Below are positions 14,952 to 23,666 of a stretch of 64,000 bases of DNA, piece by piece (position 1 is the first letter of the stretch; every line of letters starts with the position of its first letter). This stretch comes from Gemmatimonadaceae bacterium (GTDB taxonomy: Bacteria; Gemmatimonadota; Gemmatimonadetes; Gemmatimonadales; Gemmatimonadaceae), in contig JADLCY010000004.1 of assembly GCA_020846935.1 (NCBI GenBank), forward strand, positions 1 through 64,000, in the 5' to 3' direction. Under the pieces are notes generated by a model that was given only the letters and a program-made list of their open reading frames with translations, searched no databases and had not been told where the DNA came from. The position numbers and the translations under genes were made by a program.

Positions 14952-17843
14952 GTGGCGTCGTCGCGGGCTGCCGTCCCTCGTGCAGCCCCTCGCATCTCGT
15001 GGATCCGGTGCGCCATGCTGGTGGTGCTCGGCATGACCGGCTCGGCGAGTCTGCATGCGCAGGTACCGCTGACGACGCGCCTCAACACGCTGCAGCATCC
15101 GCCCGGGTTGTCCTGGGACCGACTCGACGCGCCCCACTTCACGGTCATCCATCCGCGCCCGTTAGGCGCCGAGGCGCAGCGTGTGGCGAGGCTCCTCGAG
15201 GCGGCTTATCCATCGCTGCAGGCGAGTCTCGGCGCTGCACCGCCACGCATCCCGGTGGTGCTCGCCAATCAGTCGATGGTTGCCAACGCCTACGTCGCCT
15301 GGTCGCCGCGGCGCTCCCAATGGTACACCGCGCCCAATCCCACCGTGGACGCCTTCGGGCCCATGGAGTGGTTCACGCTCCTCGCCAGGCACGAGGGCCG
15401 CCACGTGGTCCAGCAGGAGGCGGTGCGCAGCGGCTGGGTTGGGTTGGCCGCGCGATTGTTCGGTGACAATACGCTTTCGACCCTGGGCAGCATCTACTTC
15501 CCAGCGTGGTTCTGGGAGGGCGATGCGGTTGGGATGGAAACGGCGCTCTCGGCGATGGGACGTGGCCGGCAGCCCGCGTTCACGGCGCGCATGCGCGCGC
15601 TCACCGCCGAGGGAGCGCCATACGAGTACTACCCGGCGTGGCAGGGGACGTATCGCACCGCGCTGCCCGATTGGTATGAGCAGGGATACGTCATCACGAG
15701 CTGGGTCCGTCGGCACTACGGTGACTCGGCGTGGCGGCGCGTCATCCGGCGTGCCACGCGCAATCCGCTGGCGCCGTGGGCGCTCAGCATGGCGCTCAAA
15801 CGCGAGACCGGACGTGCAATCCCGGCCGTTCATCGCGCCGCTGTCGCCGAGATCGATTCCATGTGGCGCGAGCAGCGCGCCGCGATCGCCGAAACGCCCG
15901 CCGAGATCAGATCGCCGGCCGCTCCCGACTATCGCGTCTGGTCGCAGCCGCAATACGCCGGTGATGGCAGCGTCATCGCCGCGTACTCCGACCTCAACAC
16001 CGTATCGCAGATCGTTCGGCTGCGCGGCGATCGTCGCGAGGTCCTGGTGGAGCGCGCGGGCCTCTTTGGCGACCTGCAGTTTCACGTGCGAGGTGATCGC
16101 GCGGTGTGGGCAGAATACGAAGCCGATTCCCGCTGGGGCGAACGCAGCTATCTCGTGCTCAAGCGCCTCGACCTTTCCACGGGCAAGGTCACACGCCTCA
16201 CCGACCGCTCGCGGTACTACGGCCCCCAGCTCTCCCCCGACGGGCAGCGCATCGTTGCCGTCGAGTTCACGCCCGAACGTCGCTCGCGCCTCGTGATCCT
16301 CGACGCGGCTTCGGGCGCGGTGATGCAGCGGCTGCCTGACGAGCGCGCGACGCTGGTCACGCCGACCTTCACGTCCGACGGGCGCGGCCTGTTGGTGGTG
16401 CGCATCGACGAGGTGCGAGGCAATGCGCTCGTCCGCGTGTCCCTCGACGGCGGGGCGGAGCGCACCCTGATCGACTACGTCCCGTGGGGCATTTCGCGAC
16501 CACAGGCGGTGCAGGATCTGGTGGTCTTCGGATCGCCGCGCTCCGGGCTCGACGGCATCTGGGCGGTGGACTCGCTCGGCGGTGCCACGTGGCGTGTGGC
16601 CTCGCGAAGGTTCGGGGCCAGCTGGCCCGCGCCGTCAGCCGACGGCAGGCGCCTACTCTTCTCGGACTACGGACCACGCGGATACGACATCGCCGAAGCC
16701 CCGCTCGATCGCTCGCGCTTTCAGCCCGCGTCGGACGTGCCCCTGCACGAGGTGCTCTTTGCCGATTCGGTGGTCGCGCAGGAGTCGCGCCTCGTCAGGG
16801 TCGTCCCCATCGAGGTCGAGACATTCCCCGTGCGCCCGTTCAGGGGCTGGTCGCGCGCGTTCGACTTTCACAGTCGAACCATCGCGCCGACGAGCGACGA
16901 CCTCAACACGGGCCTCGCCATCGAATCGCGCAATCTCCTCAACACCTTCGGCATGAACCTCGGTGTCACCTTCAACACCAACGAGCGCACATTCGCGGTG
17001 GAGACCGGGGCGAGCTATGCCGGGTGGCCCGTGATCGTCGACGGCAGTGCAAGACTCGGTTCTCGCACGTCGTCGTTTGTGGACAGCGCCGGCACTGCGC
17101 GCCGGTTTGGCTGGGACGAGCGCAGCGTGAATCTCGCGGCGAGGCTTCCGCTCACACGGCTCAACGGGCAGCGCCGGCAGTCGCTGGTCGCCACGGTGGG
17201 GGTCGGCCTCACCGACATTGCCAACCAGCCCGTGCGTTTCCGCTTCGACCAGAACGACGGCACGTTCATGCCGGTGTCGTATGTTCTGGCCGCGAGCCAC
17301 GTGCGTGCCGCGGCATTTCGGGACCTGTTCCAGACCGGCGTGAGCGCCTTCGGCGTGTATCGCCACACGCCAGAGTCGAGCGACACCGACAGTCACATCG
17401 CTGCGCTGCGCACCACGGCCATCGTGCCGGGAGTCTTTGCCAACCACGGCATCGTCCTCGAGGCCGGCCACGAAGAGCAGCGGCCGACCAATTATCGGTT
17501 CTCCAGCGAAGTGCCGTTTCCGCGCGGTTTCGGGCGTCGGTACGCCGATCGACTGACGCGCATCGGCGTGAGCTACGCCATGCCACTGTGGTATCCCGAT
17601 CTGGCAATCGGCCCGCTGCTCTACGTGCGCCGAGTGCAGGGTGCAGTGCTCGGCGACGCCGCTCGTGCGAGCGATCGTGCCAACACGCGCGTGGTGCAGT
17701 ACCGCGCCGTCGGTGGCGAAGTCACGGCCGACGTTGCCCCCTTTGGCACCCGCTCCACCATGCGGCTCGGCGTGCGCCTGATGCAGCGCCTCACGCAGGA
17801 CCGGAAGGCGGTCGCCGAGTTCGTCCTCACCCTCCCGCAGTAG
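14952..17843 (+). CDS. metalloprotease-motif/beta-propeller/outer-membrane-barrel-like protein
   Basis: 963 residues. GTG at 14952 (GGAG at 14941, 7-base gap) gives a signal peptide rich in Arg then LVVLGMTGSASLHAQ; the frame extends upstream into the previous gene but no better start is there. The N-terminal third has ARHEGRHVVQQEA, an HExxH-type zinc motif (His ~147), with WFWEGDA nearby as the third-ligand region; the middle is PD40-like propeller repeats (SPDGQRIVAVEF, SADGRRLLFSDYG). The last ~300 residues show alternating amphipathic strands like a transmembrane barrel. A protease-propeller-barrel fusion is unusual and the barrel is inferred. Confidence 0.75.
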   Translation: MASSRAAVPRAAPRISWIRCAMLVVLGMTGSASLHAQVPLTTRLNTLQHPPGLSWDRLDAPHFTVIHPRPLGAEAQRVARLLEAAYPSLQASLGAAPPRIPVVLANQSMVANAYVAWSPRRSQWYTAPNPTVDAFGPMEWFTLLARHEGRHVVQQEAVRSGWVGLAARLFGDNTLSTLGSIYFPAWFWEGDAVGMETALSAMGRGRQPAFTARMRALTAEGAPYEYYPAWQGTYRTALPDWYEQGYVITSWVRRHYGDSAWRRVIRRATRNPLAPWALSMALKRETGRAIPAVHRAAVAEIDSMWREQRAAIAETPAEIRSPAAPDYRVWSQPQYAGDGSVIAAYSDLNTVSQIVRLRGDRREVLVERAGLFGDLQFHVRGDRAVWAEYEADSRWGERSYLVLKRLDLSTGKVTRLTDRSRYYGPQLSPDGQRIVAVEFTPERRSRLVILDAASGAVMQRLPDERATLVTPTFTSDGRGLLVVRIDEVRGNALVRVSLDGGAERTLIDYVPWGISRPQAVQDLVVFGSPRSGLDGIWAVDSLGGATWRVASRRFGASWPAPSADGRRLLFSDYGPRGYDIAEAPLDRSRFQPASDVPLHEVLFADSVVAQESRLVRVVPIEVETFPVRPFRGWSRAFDFHSRTIAPTSDDLNTGLAIESRNLLNTFGMNLGVTFNTNERTFAVETGASYAGWPVIVDGSARLGSRTSSFVDSAGTARRFGWDERSVNLAARLPLTRLNGQRRQSLVATVGVGLTDIANQPVRFRFDQNDGTFMPVSYVLAASHVRAAAFRDLFQTGVSAFGVYRHTPESSDTDSHIAALRTTAIVPGVFANHGIVLEAGHEEQRPTNYRFSSEVPFPRGFGRRYADRLTRIGVSYAMPLWYPDLAIGPLLYVRRVQGAVLGDAARASDRANTRVVQYRAVGGEVTADVAPFGTRSTMRLGVRLMQRLTQDRKAVAEFVLTLPQ

Positions 17844-17857
17844 CCAATCGACCTCTC

Positions 17858-18469
17858 ATGCCGGTTCGCCCCGCGAGTCACTACGACAAAGCCTACTTCG
17901 ACAAGTGGTATCGTCAGTCACGCACGCGCGTGAAGTCGCGGCTCGATATCGATCGCCAGCTCGCGTTCGTCATCAGCGCCACCGAATACCTGCTCGAGCG
18001 GCCGGTGACGAAGGTGCTCGACGTTGGAGCGGGCGAAGGCAACTGGAGCGTCGCGCTCAGGCGTCTGCGGCCCCGAGCGAAGTACTTCGGTGTGGATCCC
18101 TCGACCTACGCGGTGGAGCGGTACGGAAAGCGCCGCAACATCCGCCTGGGCGGCTTTGGCAACGTCGGCACCCTGGGCCTGCCCGACGACTTCGACCTGA
18201 TTCTTTGCTGCGGCGTGATGAACTATGTGAGCGCCCGCGAGCTGGCGCGCGGGCTCGACGCGCTCACGTATCTCTGCGTCGGGGCCGCGTACTTCGAAAT
18301 CTTCAGCTCGGCCGATGACGCCACGGGCGACTTTACACGCTCGGCGGCCCGCTCTCCGGCGTCGTGGCGCCGCCTGCTGCGACGGACCGGGTGGGAAGCG
18401 CTCGGCATGCACCTGTACCTGCGCAGCGACATGGCCGGCATTGCCTCGGCGCTGGAGCGCGCGCGTTAG
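17858..18469 (+). CDS. SAM-dependent methyltransferase
   Basis: 203 residues, class I Rossmann methyltransferase: motif I VLDVGAGEGNWSVALR, a following acidic strand YFGVDPSTYAVERYG, and the LILCCGVMNYVS motif IV region. No signal peptide, so cytoplasmic. Its substrate cannot be told from sequence. It begins 14 bases after the barrel protein gene and ends in CGT-TAG-GC, one of the recurring octamer contexts noted in the findings. Confidence 0.88.
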   Translation: MPVRPASHYDKAYFDKWYRQSRTRVKSRLDIDRQLAFVISATEYLLERPVTKVLDVGAGEGNWSVALRRLRPRAKYFGVDPSTYAVERYGKRRNIRLGGFGNVGTLGLPDDFDLILCCGVMNYVSARELARGLDALTYLCVGAAYFEIFSSADDATGDFTRSAARSPASWRRLLRRTGWEALGMHLYLRSDMAGIASALERAR

Positions 18470-18542
18470 GCGTGCAGGCGCGCGATCGGTCCTCGTGCGT
18501 GCGGCGCAGGTCGAGTGACGATCATCAGGAGCGTATCGTCGC

Positions 18543-19334
18543 CTAACGCTTCAGGGAGTCGAGCGCGGGGAGCAGCGCGTCCTGCACCCAGCCGTTCTGC
18601 GGTTCGAGTGCCAGTGCCCGCTGGTAGGCCTGTCGGGCGTCGTCGACCTTCCCGTCCAGCGCCAGCACCTGACCCAGCCACCCAAACGCCTCGGCGTGGC
18701 CCCACGACGGCGCGGGCGACACTGGGTGGTCCGTTTCGAACAACTCGAGTGCCTTGCGCAGGTCGCGTTCCGCCTTGTCACGACCGCCGCCGAACATCCT
18801 GGGCTTGTAGATGGCGGAGACCCCGCGGAGCATCAGCACGCGCGGGTTTGCCGGATCGAGACGCATCGCCTCCTTGAACTCGTCGTTTGCCCGAGGGCCA
18901 AGTCGCATGACCGTCAGCATGCCACCAGTGCGGATGAGCTGACCAAGAATGGCGGCGCGCAGCGCGCGCGTCTCCGGCCAGTCGAGCACGGCCGCTGACC
19001 GCTCGAGCACATCGTTCGCCTCCTCGAGCATGGGCTTGATCTCGGATCCCCTGGCCCGGCGTGCCAGCATGAGGCTCGCCTTCCTGTAGAGGGCGTAGCC
19101 CTTGTAGTGCAACATCACTCCGCCCGAGGGCGTGATGGCGAGGACGCGATCGACCATGCCAATGGCTTGATCGAACGCCTGGATGTCCATGGCCATCGTG
19201 CCGCGGGCGATGAGTCCGGCGACCGAGTCGACCCAGGCCGGATTGTTCGGCGCCTGCGCAAGCGCCGCAGCGGGGCCAACGGCCAGGGCCAGCAGCGCGC
19301 TTACGAAGCAGTGTCGTGCAGCGAGGGCAGTCAT
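18543..19334 (-). CDS. exported TPR-type protein
   Basis: 263 residues with signal peptide (HCFVSALLALAVGPAAALAQA). The rest is helical with TPR-like pairs: MDIQAFDQAIGMVDRVLAI, the AVLDWPETRALRAAILGQ segment, and DPANPRVLMLRGVSAIYK, ending ARQAYQRALALEPQNGWVQDAL. TPR proteins form protein-protein scaffolds. The start (ATG 19334) sets the signal peptide first. Ends in CGT-TAG-GC. It is divergent from the Fur-family gene. Confidence 0.8.
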   Translation of the reverse strand: MTALAARHCFVSALLALAVGPAAALAQAPNNPAWVDSVAGLIARGTMAMDIQAFDQAIGMVDRVLAITPSGGVMLHYKGYALYRKASLMLARRARGSEIKPMLEEANDVLERSAAVLDWPETRALRAAILGQLIRTGGMLTVMRLGPRANDEFKEAMRLDPANPRVLMLRGVSAIYKPRMFGGGRDKAERDLRKALELFETDHPVSPAPSWGHAEAFGWLGQVLALDGKVDDARQAYQRALALEPQNGWVQDALLPALDSLKR

Positions 19335-19466
19335 GGCGCGTGCCGGATGAGGGTGGCTCCAAAATAGACAGGGCGATGGAAGCAGGTTACGCGTGTTGCG
19401 CCGCCGGGGTGTCGGGTAGTCTCGTGCCATCCGTCCAGTGGAATAAGGGCCGCGAGTGGCACCCAA

Positions 19467-19486
19467 TTGAGAATACGCTATCATTA
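19467..19486 (+). promoter_or_regulatory. candidate Fur-family operator
   Basis: TTGAGAATACGCTATCATTA, an AT-rich imperfect inverted repeat in otherwise GC-rich DNA, ends five bases before the fur-family start at 19491. Its TGAGAAT and TATCATT halves resemble Fur/Zur box halves (TGATAAT and ATTATCA), suggesting autoregulation of this regulator and the downstream ZIP gene. The match is partial. Confidence 0.4.
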
Positions 19487-19490
19487 GCAC

Positions 19491-19865
19491 ATGGAACGAC
19501 GCACCCGGCAACGGCAGGCCATCGAAGCGGCGCTCGCAGCGGCGGAACGTCCCCTGACGCCGGTCGAGGTCCTCGACGCGGCCCGGCACCACGTGCCGCA
19601 ACTGGGGCTCGCCACCGTGTATCGCGCGCTGCGCGCGCTGATCCAGGACGGGGCCGCTCACCTCGTGGAGATCCCCGGCACGCCACCGCGCTACGAAACC
19701 GCGCACCTCGGGCACCACCACCATTTCCATTGTCGTCAGTGCCATCGGTTGTACGAGGTCGAGGGATGCCCAGGCAACCTTGCCCGGTACGCGCCTCCCG
19801 GGTTTCGACTCGATGGGCACGACGTCGTGCTCTACGGGCGGTGCGCGCAATGCGGCGCGGCGTGA
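19491..19865 (+). CDS. Fur-family metal-dependent regulator, probably Zur-like
   Basis: 124 residues, typical Fur length. The N-terminal winged helix contains RTRQRQAIEAALAAAERPLTPVE and LGLATVYRALRALIQDG (recognition helix). The C-terminal dimerisation part has HHHHFHCRQCHRLYEV and YGRCAQCG, two CxxC pairs that hold structural zinc. Eight bases after its stop comes a ZIP transporter, so it most likely controls zinc or a similar metal. It may bind the AT-rich repeat just upstream of its start. Distinguishing Zur from Fur or PerR needs metal-site comparison. Confidence 0.88.
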   Translation: MERRTRQRQAIEAALAAAERPLTPVEVLDAARHHVPQLGLATVYRALRALIQDGAAHLVEIPGTPPRYETAHLGHHHHFHCRQCHRLYEVEGCPGNLARYAPPGFRLDGHDVVLYGRCAQCGAA

Positions 19866-19872
19866 GGCAGAC

Positions 19873-20619
19873 ATGACCTGGTCCGGCAGTCTCGCCGCCG
19901 TCGCCCTCATCTCGGCCATCCCCATGGCCGCGATGATGCTGGCGTCGTGGCGCGCGTCGCGCCTCGAACGGCTGATCCCTCGCCTGGTGCCCATCGCCGC
20001 GGGCGCGCTCGCGGGGGCAGCGTTCTTTCACCTCATCCCCGAGTCGTTGGCCGCCAAGGGCGGGCGCGGCACGTGGCTCCTCGGTCTCACGGGCTTTGCG
20101 GTGTTTCTCGTGGTCGACCGACTCGTGCATCGCGCGAGCGTCGAGGCGACCACCGGCTCGGCGTCGGCGCTCGGAGCCTCGGGCCTCCTGCCGCTCGCCA
20201 TGGCCGGCGATGCGCTTCACAACGTGATCGACGGCATGCTGATCGCCGCTGCCTACCTCGGCGATGCATCGCTTGGCATCCTCACGGCCGCGGCGATCGC
20301 CCTGCACGAGTTGCCCCGCGAGCTGGGAACGTTCGCGATCCTCGTCCGGGGTGGCATGAGTGTGCGCAGGGCGCTGGCGTTCAATGCGCTCACCGCGGCG
20401 GGCGCGGTGGCGGGAGCGCTCGCCACCCTCACGCTCGGGACGCGGGTGGCCGCGATCGGCACGGCACTCGTGCCGTTTGCGGCCGGGACGTTCGTCTACC
20501 TGGCTGGCGCGATCGCGCGCGCGGAGTACCAGGCCACGGCGTCACGCACCGATGGCGTGCGCAAGCTCGCGCTCGCGCTGATTGGACTGGTCGTCACCGC
20601 GGTGACGCTACGGGGGTGA
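19873..20619 (+). CDS. ZIP family metal permease
   Basis: 248 residues with about seven hydrophobic helices. Characteristic ZIP motifs are present: HLIPES in helix II, ALHNVIDGMLIAAA (helix IV, metal-binding His-Asn-x-x-Asp) and ALHELPRELGTFAILVRGG (helix V, His-Glu). ZIP proteins import zinc or iron. Start ATG 19873, with GAGGCAG just before, 8 bases after the regulator's stop, so the two are one transcription unit. Followed by a GC-rich hairpin at 20620. Confidence 0.9.
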   Translation: MTWSGSLAAVALISAIPMAAMMLASWRASRLERLIPRLVPIAAGALAGAAFFHLIPESLAAKGGRGTWLLGLTGFAVFLVVDRLVHRASVEATTGSASALGASGLLPLAMAGDALHNVIDGMLIAAAYLGDASLGILTAAAIALHELPRELGTFAILVRGGMSVRRALAFNALTAAGAVAGALATLTLGTRVAAIGTALVPFAAGTFVYLAGAIARAEYQATASRTDGVRKLALALIGLVVTAVTLRG

Positions 20620-20648
20620 GCGGGTGGGCGGGGCGGCGCGCCACCCGC
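20620..20648. terminator. hairpin between convergent genes
   Basis: GCGGGTGG (20620-20627) and CCACCCGC (20641-20648) form an 8-bp perfect stem directly after the ZIP stop and before the convergent pal gene end at 20734. A plausible terminator, without U-tract. Confidence 0.5.
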
Positions 20649-20733
20649 GATCTTCCCGGTTGCGGACGAAAAGGGGTGAAACGGAGGATCAGGCTTTCGG
20701 TACGCGGTCCGCGCCTTCGTGGATCCAGGTCGC

Positions 20734-21300
20734 CTAACGACGGGCCGGAGCGGTGACGCTGCCGCTCGTCACCTCGACCTCGGCGCGGCGGTTGCGGCGC
20801 CAGCACGACTCGTCGGCCTCGGTGCAGGCCGGGCGCTCCTCACCCATGGACACGATCGACACGCGTGTGTCCGAGATCCCGCGGTCAGTGAGGTATCGCT
20901 TGACGGTAGCGGCGCGGCGCTGGCCGAGTGCGAGGTTGTACTCGTCAGAGCCCCGTTCGTCAGCGTGGCCGGTGAGGCGAATGCTCACGCCCGGGTTGGC
21001 GACGAGTACGCCGAGCTTGCCGTCGAGCTGCGACTGGGCCTCGACGCTCAGGGCGTCCTGATCGTATTCGAAATAGATCACGCCGGTCAGCGTGGCGAGC
21101 GCGGCGGCAACCGCCGAGGCGTTGGCGTCGGCCGTCGGAGCCGGGGCGCTCGTCGCGGGTGAAGAAGTCGAGCCGGTGGCGGCCGGCTGAGAGGGCGTTG
21201 GTGCGGGCGTGGGCGCTGCGGTGGGTTTCGCCTTCTTGCACGCGCTAGCGAGCAGGACGAGACCGACGACGACAGTGAGGACGCGGCGCGAAGTCGACAT
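20734..21300 (-). CDS. pal: Pal-like OmpA-family peptidoglycan-associated lipoprotein
   Basis: 188 residues, lipobox LLASAC (Cys ~21), then an Ala/Pro/Thr-rich linker (~22-75) and a C-terminal OmpA domain: YFEYDQDALSVEAQSQL, LTGHADERGSDEYNLALGQRRA, and RNRRAEVEV. The Asp and Arg of these motifs bind diaminopimelate of peptidoglycan, tethering the outer membrane. Supports a Gram-negative envelope. No tol genes adjoin it. The start I chose is the ATG just before the signal peptide; 60 bases further upstream is another. Ends CGT-TAG-GC. Confidence 0.9.
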   Translation of the reverse strand: MSTSRRVLTVVVGLVLLASACKKAKPTAAPTPAPTPSQPAATGSTSSPATSAPAPTADANASAVAAALATLTGVIYFEYDQDALSVEAQSQLDGKLGVLVANPGVSIRLTGHADERGSDEYNLALGQRRAATVKRYLTDRGISDTRVSIVSMGEERPACTEADESCWRRNRRAEVEVTSGSVTAPARR

Positions 21301-21560
21301 GACCAGGGCAGTGAAAGGAAAGTTGACGTCCCGGCCGAAGGCTAAACCAATGCGCGACAACCCGTAAGTGCTGGTCAGGCTTTCATCTACGGTGCCGAGG
21401 CCGGCCGCTGTTTGGGGGACGGATTTCCGCGATGTTCCGTCACGCCCCGGCCGAACACATCGGGCGAAGCGCGGTAACCAGACCGCGCCGCCGGGTAGTA
21501 GCTTGAAAGCCCGTCAGGCGATCGCCCACCTGGCTGCGCTCAACCCCCCATCATCGTCAC

Positions 21561-21962
21561 ATGCCGTCTCGCCGCTCCGTACTTCGTCGTCTGGCCGCCG
21601 CGCTCGTGGTCGTTGCCTCCGTCGGCGCCATCGCCGCCGTGGCCCCGGCCTACGCATCCGCTCGCCTTCACCTGTACCTCGTGAAGTCGGAGCCATCCAA
21701 GGGCGACACGGTAGCGACACCAAAGGCCGTGAAGCTCTGGTTCTCCGAGGCGGCGACGATCGCGGTGACCACGGTGCGACTGACGGGTCCCGATGGCAAG
21801 AACGTGGCCCTCGGCAAGCCCACCTTTACCGGCGACGTCAAGCAGCCCGTGGAGGTGGCCGTGACCGGCGCCGTGAGCACCGGCCGGTACACGGTCGCCT
21901 ACAAGACCGCATCCGGGGATATGCATCCCGTTACCGGCGAGTTCACCTTCGTCGTTCGTTAG
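21561..21962 (+). CDS. copC: CopC domain copper-resistance protein
   Basis: 133 residues. Signal peptide (RRLAAALVVVASVGAIAAVAPAYA) then a CopC fold: LVKSEPSKGDTVATPKAVKLWFSEAA, TVRLTGPDGK, YTVAYKTASGDMHPVTGEFTFVV. The conserved N-terminal His after the cleavage (ARLHLYL) and the His-Pro near the end are copper ligands in characterised CopC proteins. Periplasmic copper carrier, paired with the CopD gene four bases downstream. Ends in CGT-TAG-GC. Confidence 0.9.
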   Translation: MPSRRSVLRRLAAALVVVASVGAIAAVAPAYASARLHLYLVKSEPSKGDTVATPKAVKLWFSEAATIAVTTVRLTGPDGKNVALGKPTFTGDVKQPVEVAVTGAVSTGRYTVAYKTASGDMHPVTGEFTFVVR

Positions 21963-21965
21963 GCG

Positions 21966-22838
21966 ATGGTCGAGGCAGTTACGGCGGCGAGTGTGGCCGC
22001 CGTCCTGCGCTGGATCGCGTTCGTGGCGGCGTCGATCGTCTGCGGCGTCACCGCGAGCCGCTTCCTGCTGCCGCGTGAGGGACCCCACCCCACCCAGCGG
22101 GTGGCAGCGCTGGTTCGGACCGCGGCGCTGGCGATCATCGCGACGCTCGCTGGTCGCATGGCGCAGCAGGCCCTGGCCTTTGCCGCGGAGCCTTCGGGTG
22201 CATGGGCGATGGTCCCCGTCCTGTTGGGAACACCCTGGGGATGGGCGTGGGCCGGCCAGGCCGCTGGCGCGATCACGCTCGCCCTTCGTCCGGGGCTGAT
22301 TGCCACGTCGTCGCGTGCCTTCGTGGCGTGGCTCGTGACCGGCGTTGTTGTAGCGGCGCCGGCCTTTCAGGGACACGCCTTCGGGGCGCCGCGGCTGAGC
22401 GGGTACGCGACGGCGGCCGACGTCGTGCACCTGGTCGCTGCGGGGCTCTGGATCGGTACGCTCTTCGTCATCGTCGTCGACCGGCTGCCCGGCAGCACGC
22501 CAGCGTCGGCGGGAGTGGTGATCCGGGCCTTTTCGCCCTGGGCCCTGACGAGCGCGGCCACGTTAGGCGCGACCGGCGTCTTTGCCTCATGGCTGCACGT
22601 GGGCACGCTGCCGGCGCTCTGGGGATCGAGCTATGGCCGCATGGTGCTGCTCAAGCTGTCGCTCGTCGCCGCGGTGGCCGTAGTCGGAGCCATCAACTGG
22701 CGGCGGCTCACTCCCGGGCTCCTGCGACCGGACGGCGTGCAACGGCTCGCGGCATCGGCCCGCGTGGAACTGGCGCTCGCTGCCGCGGTGTTTGCCGCCA
22801 CGGCCGTGCTGGTCGCCACGCCCCTGCCGGGCGAGTAG
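21966..22838 (+). CDS. copD: CopD family membrane protein
   Basis: 290 residues with about eight hydrophobic helices. The segment VVHLVAAGLWIGTLFVIVV and the later KLSLVAAVAVVGAINWRRL are typical of CopD, with His in the membrane (DVVHLVAAG, FQGHAFG) as possible copper ligands. It follows copC by 4 bases and would move copper across the inner membrane. One TTA leucine codon occurs inside a CGTTAGGC word (22561-22568). Confidence 0.85.
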   Translation: MVEAVTAASVAAVLRWIAFVAASIVCGVTASRFLLPREGPHPTQRVAALVRTAALAIIATLAGRMAQQALAFAAEPSGAWAMVPVLLGTPWGWAWAGQAAGAITLALRPGLIATSSRAFVAWLVTGVVVAAPAFQGHAFGAPRLSGYATAADVVHLVAAGLWIGTLFVIVVDRLPGSTPASAGVVIRAFSPWALTSAATLGATGVFASWLHVGTLPALWGSSYGRMVLLKLSLVAAVAVVGAINWRRLTPGLLRPDGVQRLAASARVELALAAAVFAATAVLVATPLPGE

Positions 22839-22870
22839 CCAACGCCAACCGTCGCGCCAGATTACTGCCC

Positions 22871-23662
22871 ATGCACCTGCGCTCCGGGCTCCTGCGGACG
22901 ACACCGGTTCTGGCTGCCCTGCTTGGCGCGCACGCCTGCGACCGGTTGAGAGGCGAGACGGTCCCGCCGCCGTTCGAGGTCATCGCGCGCTACCCGCACG
23001 ACACCGCGGCCTACACCCAGGGGCTCGTCTTCGAGAACGGTGCGCTCTACGAAAGCACCGGTCGCTACGGATACTCGCAGGTTCGCCGGGTGGACCTGCG
23101 CACGGGCTCGGCGCGCCGTACCGCTCGGCTCGGCGACGATCGCTTTGGAGAAGGTCTCGCGCTGCTCGACGGCAGGCTCTGGCTCCTCACGTGGGAATCG
23201 CGCGTGGGGTACGTGCTCGACGCTGCGACGTTGGCTGTCGTGGATTCGTTTGCGGTTGCGGGCGAGGGGTGGGGCCTGACGACAGACGGGCGGTCGCTCA
23301 TCATGAGCGACGGGTCGGATTCGTTGCGCGTCCTGTCGCCGATGACGAGGCAGGTCGAGCGCGTCGTGCACGTCACGCGCGACGGGTCGCCGCTGTCAAA
23401 GCTCAACGAGCTGGAGTTCGTGGATGGTGAGGTGCTCGCCAACGTCTACGAATCCGACTGGGTGGCGCGGATCGATCCCGCGACCGGTGTCGTGCGCGCA
23501 CTGATCGACCTGGCCGACCTCTACCCCCGGGACCAGCGCCGGCCCGGAGACGACGTGATGAACGGCATTGCCCGCGGCCCGCAGCCCGGCACGCTGCTGG
23601 TGACCGGAAAGATGTGGCCGTGGCTCTGGCACATCCGTCTCAAGCCCGCAGCGCAGAGGTAG
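22871..23662 (+). CDS. glutaminyl-peptide cyclotransferase (beta-propeller type)
   Basis: 263 residues. Signal or lipoprotein-like N-terminus ending GAHAC, then ARYPHDTAAYTQGLVFENGALYESTGRYGYSQVRRVDL, FGEGLALLDGRLWLLTWESRVGYVLD, LNELEFVDGEVLANVYESDWVARIDPATG and VMNGIARGPQPGTLLVTGKMWPWLWHIRL. This is the five-bladed propeller of bacterial/plant-type glutaminyl cyclases, which convert N-terminal Gln to pyroglutamate. Exported, and just downstream of copC-copD, although a functional link is not evident. Confidence 0.88.
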   Translation: MHLRSGLLRTTPVLAALLGAHACDRLRGETVPPPFEVIARYPHDTAAYTQGLVFENGALYESTGRYGYSQVRRVDLRTGSARRTARLGDDRFGEGLALLDGRLWLLTWESRVGYVLDAATLAVVDSFAVAGEGWGLTTDGRSLIMSDGSDSLRVLSPMTRQVERVVHVTRDGSPLSKLNELEFVDGEVLANVYESDWVARIDPATGVVRALIDLADLYPRDQRRPGDDVMNGIARGPQPGTLLVTGKMWPWLWHIRLKPAAQR

Positions 23663-23666
23663 GGGT

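Noticed and set aside
12902-15148. A 748-codon minus-strand frame and other long antisense frames (for example 38139-39278, 45079-46920, 53290-54756)
   Set aside because: They are shadows of strongly supported plus-strand genes with recognisable motifs; the translations are Arg/His/Gly-rich, as expected from antisense high-GC coding sequence.
16484-17857. Long frame overlapping the barrel protein and running into the methyltransferase
   Set aside because: Only the part from 17858 carries methyltransferase motifs; the earlier part is an Arg/His-rich shadow.
19441-19490. Complete Fur box consensus
   Set aside because: The two halves match only in part, so it is listed as a candidate operator rather than a confirmed one.
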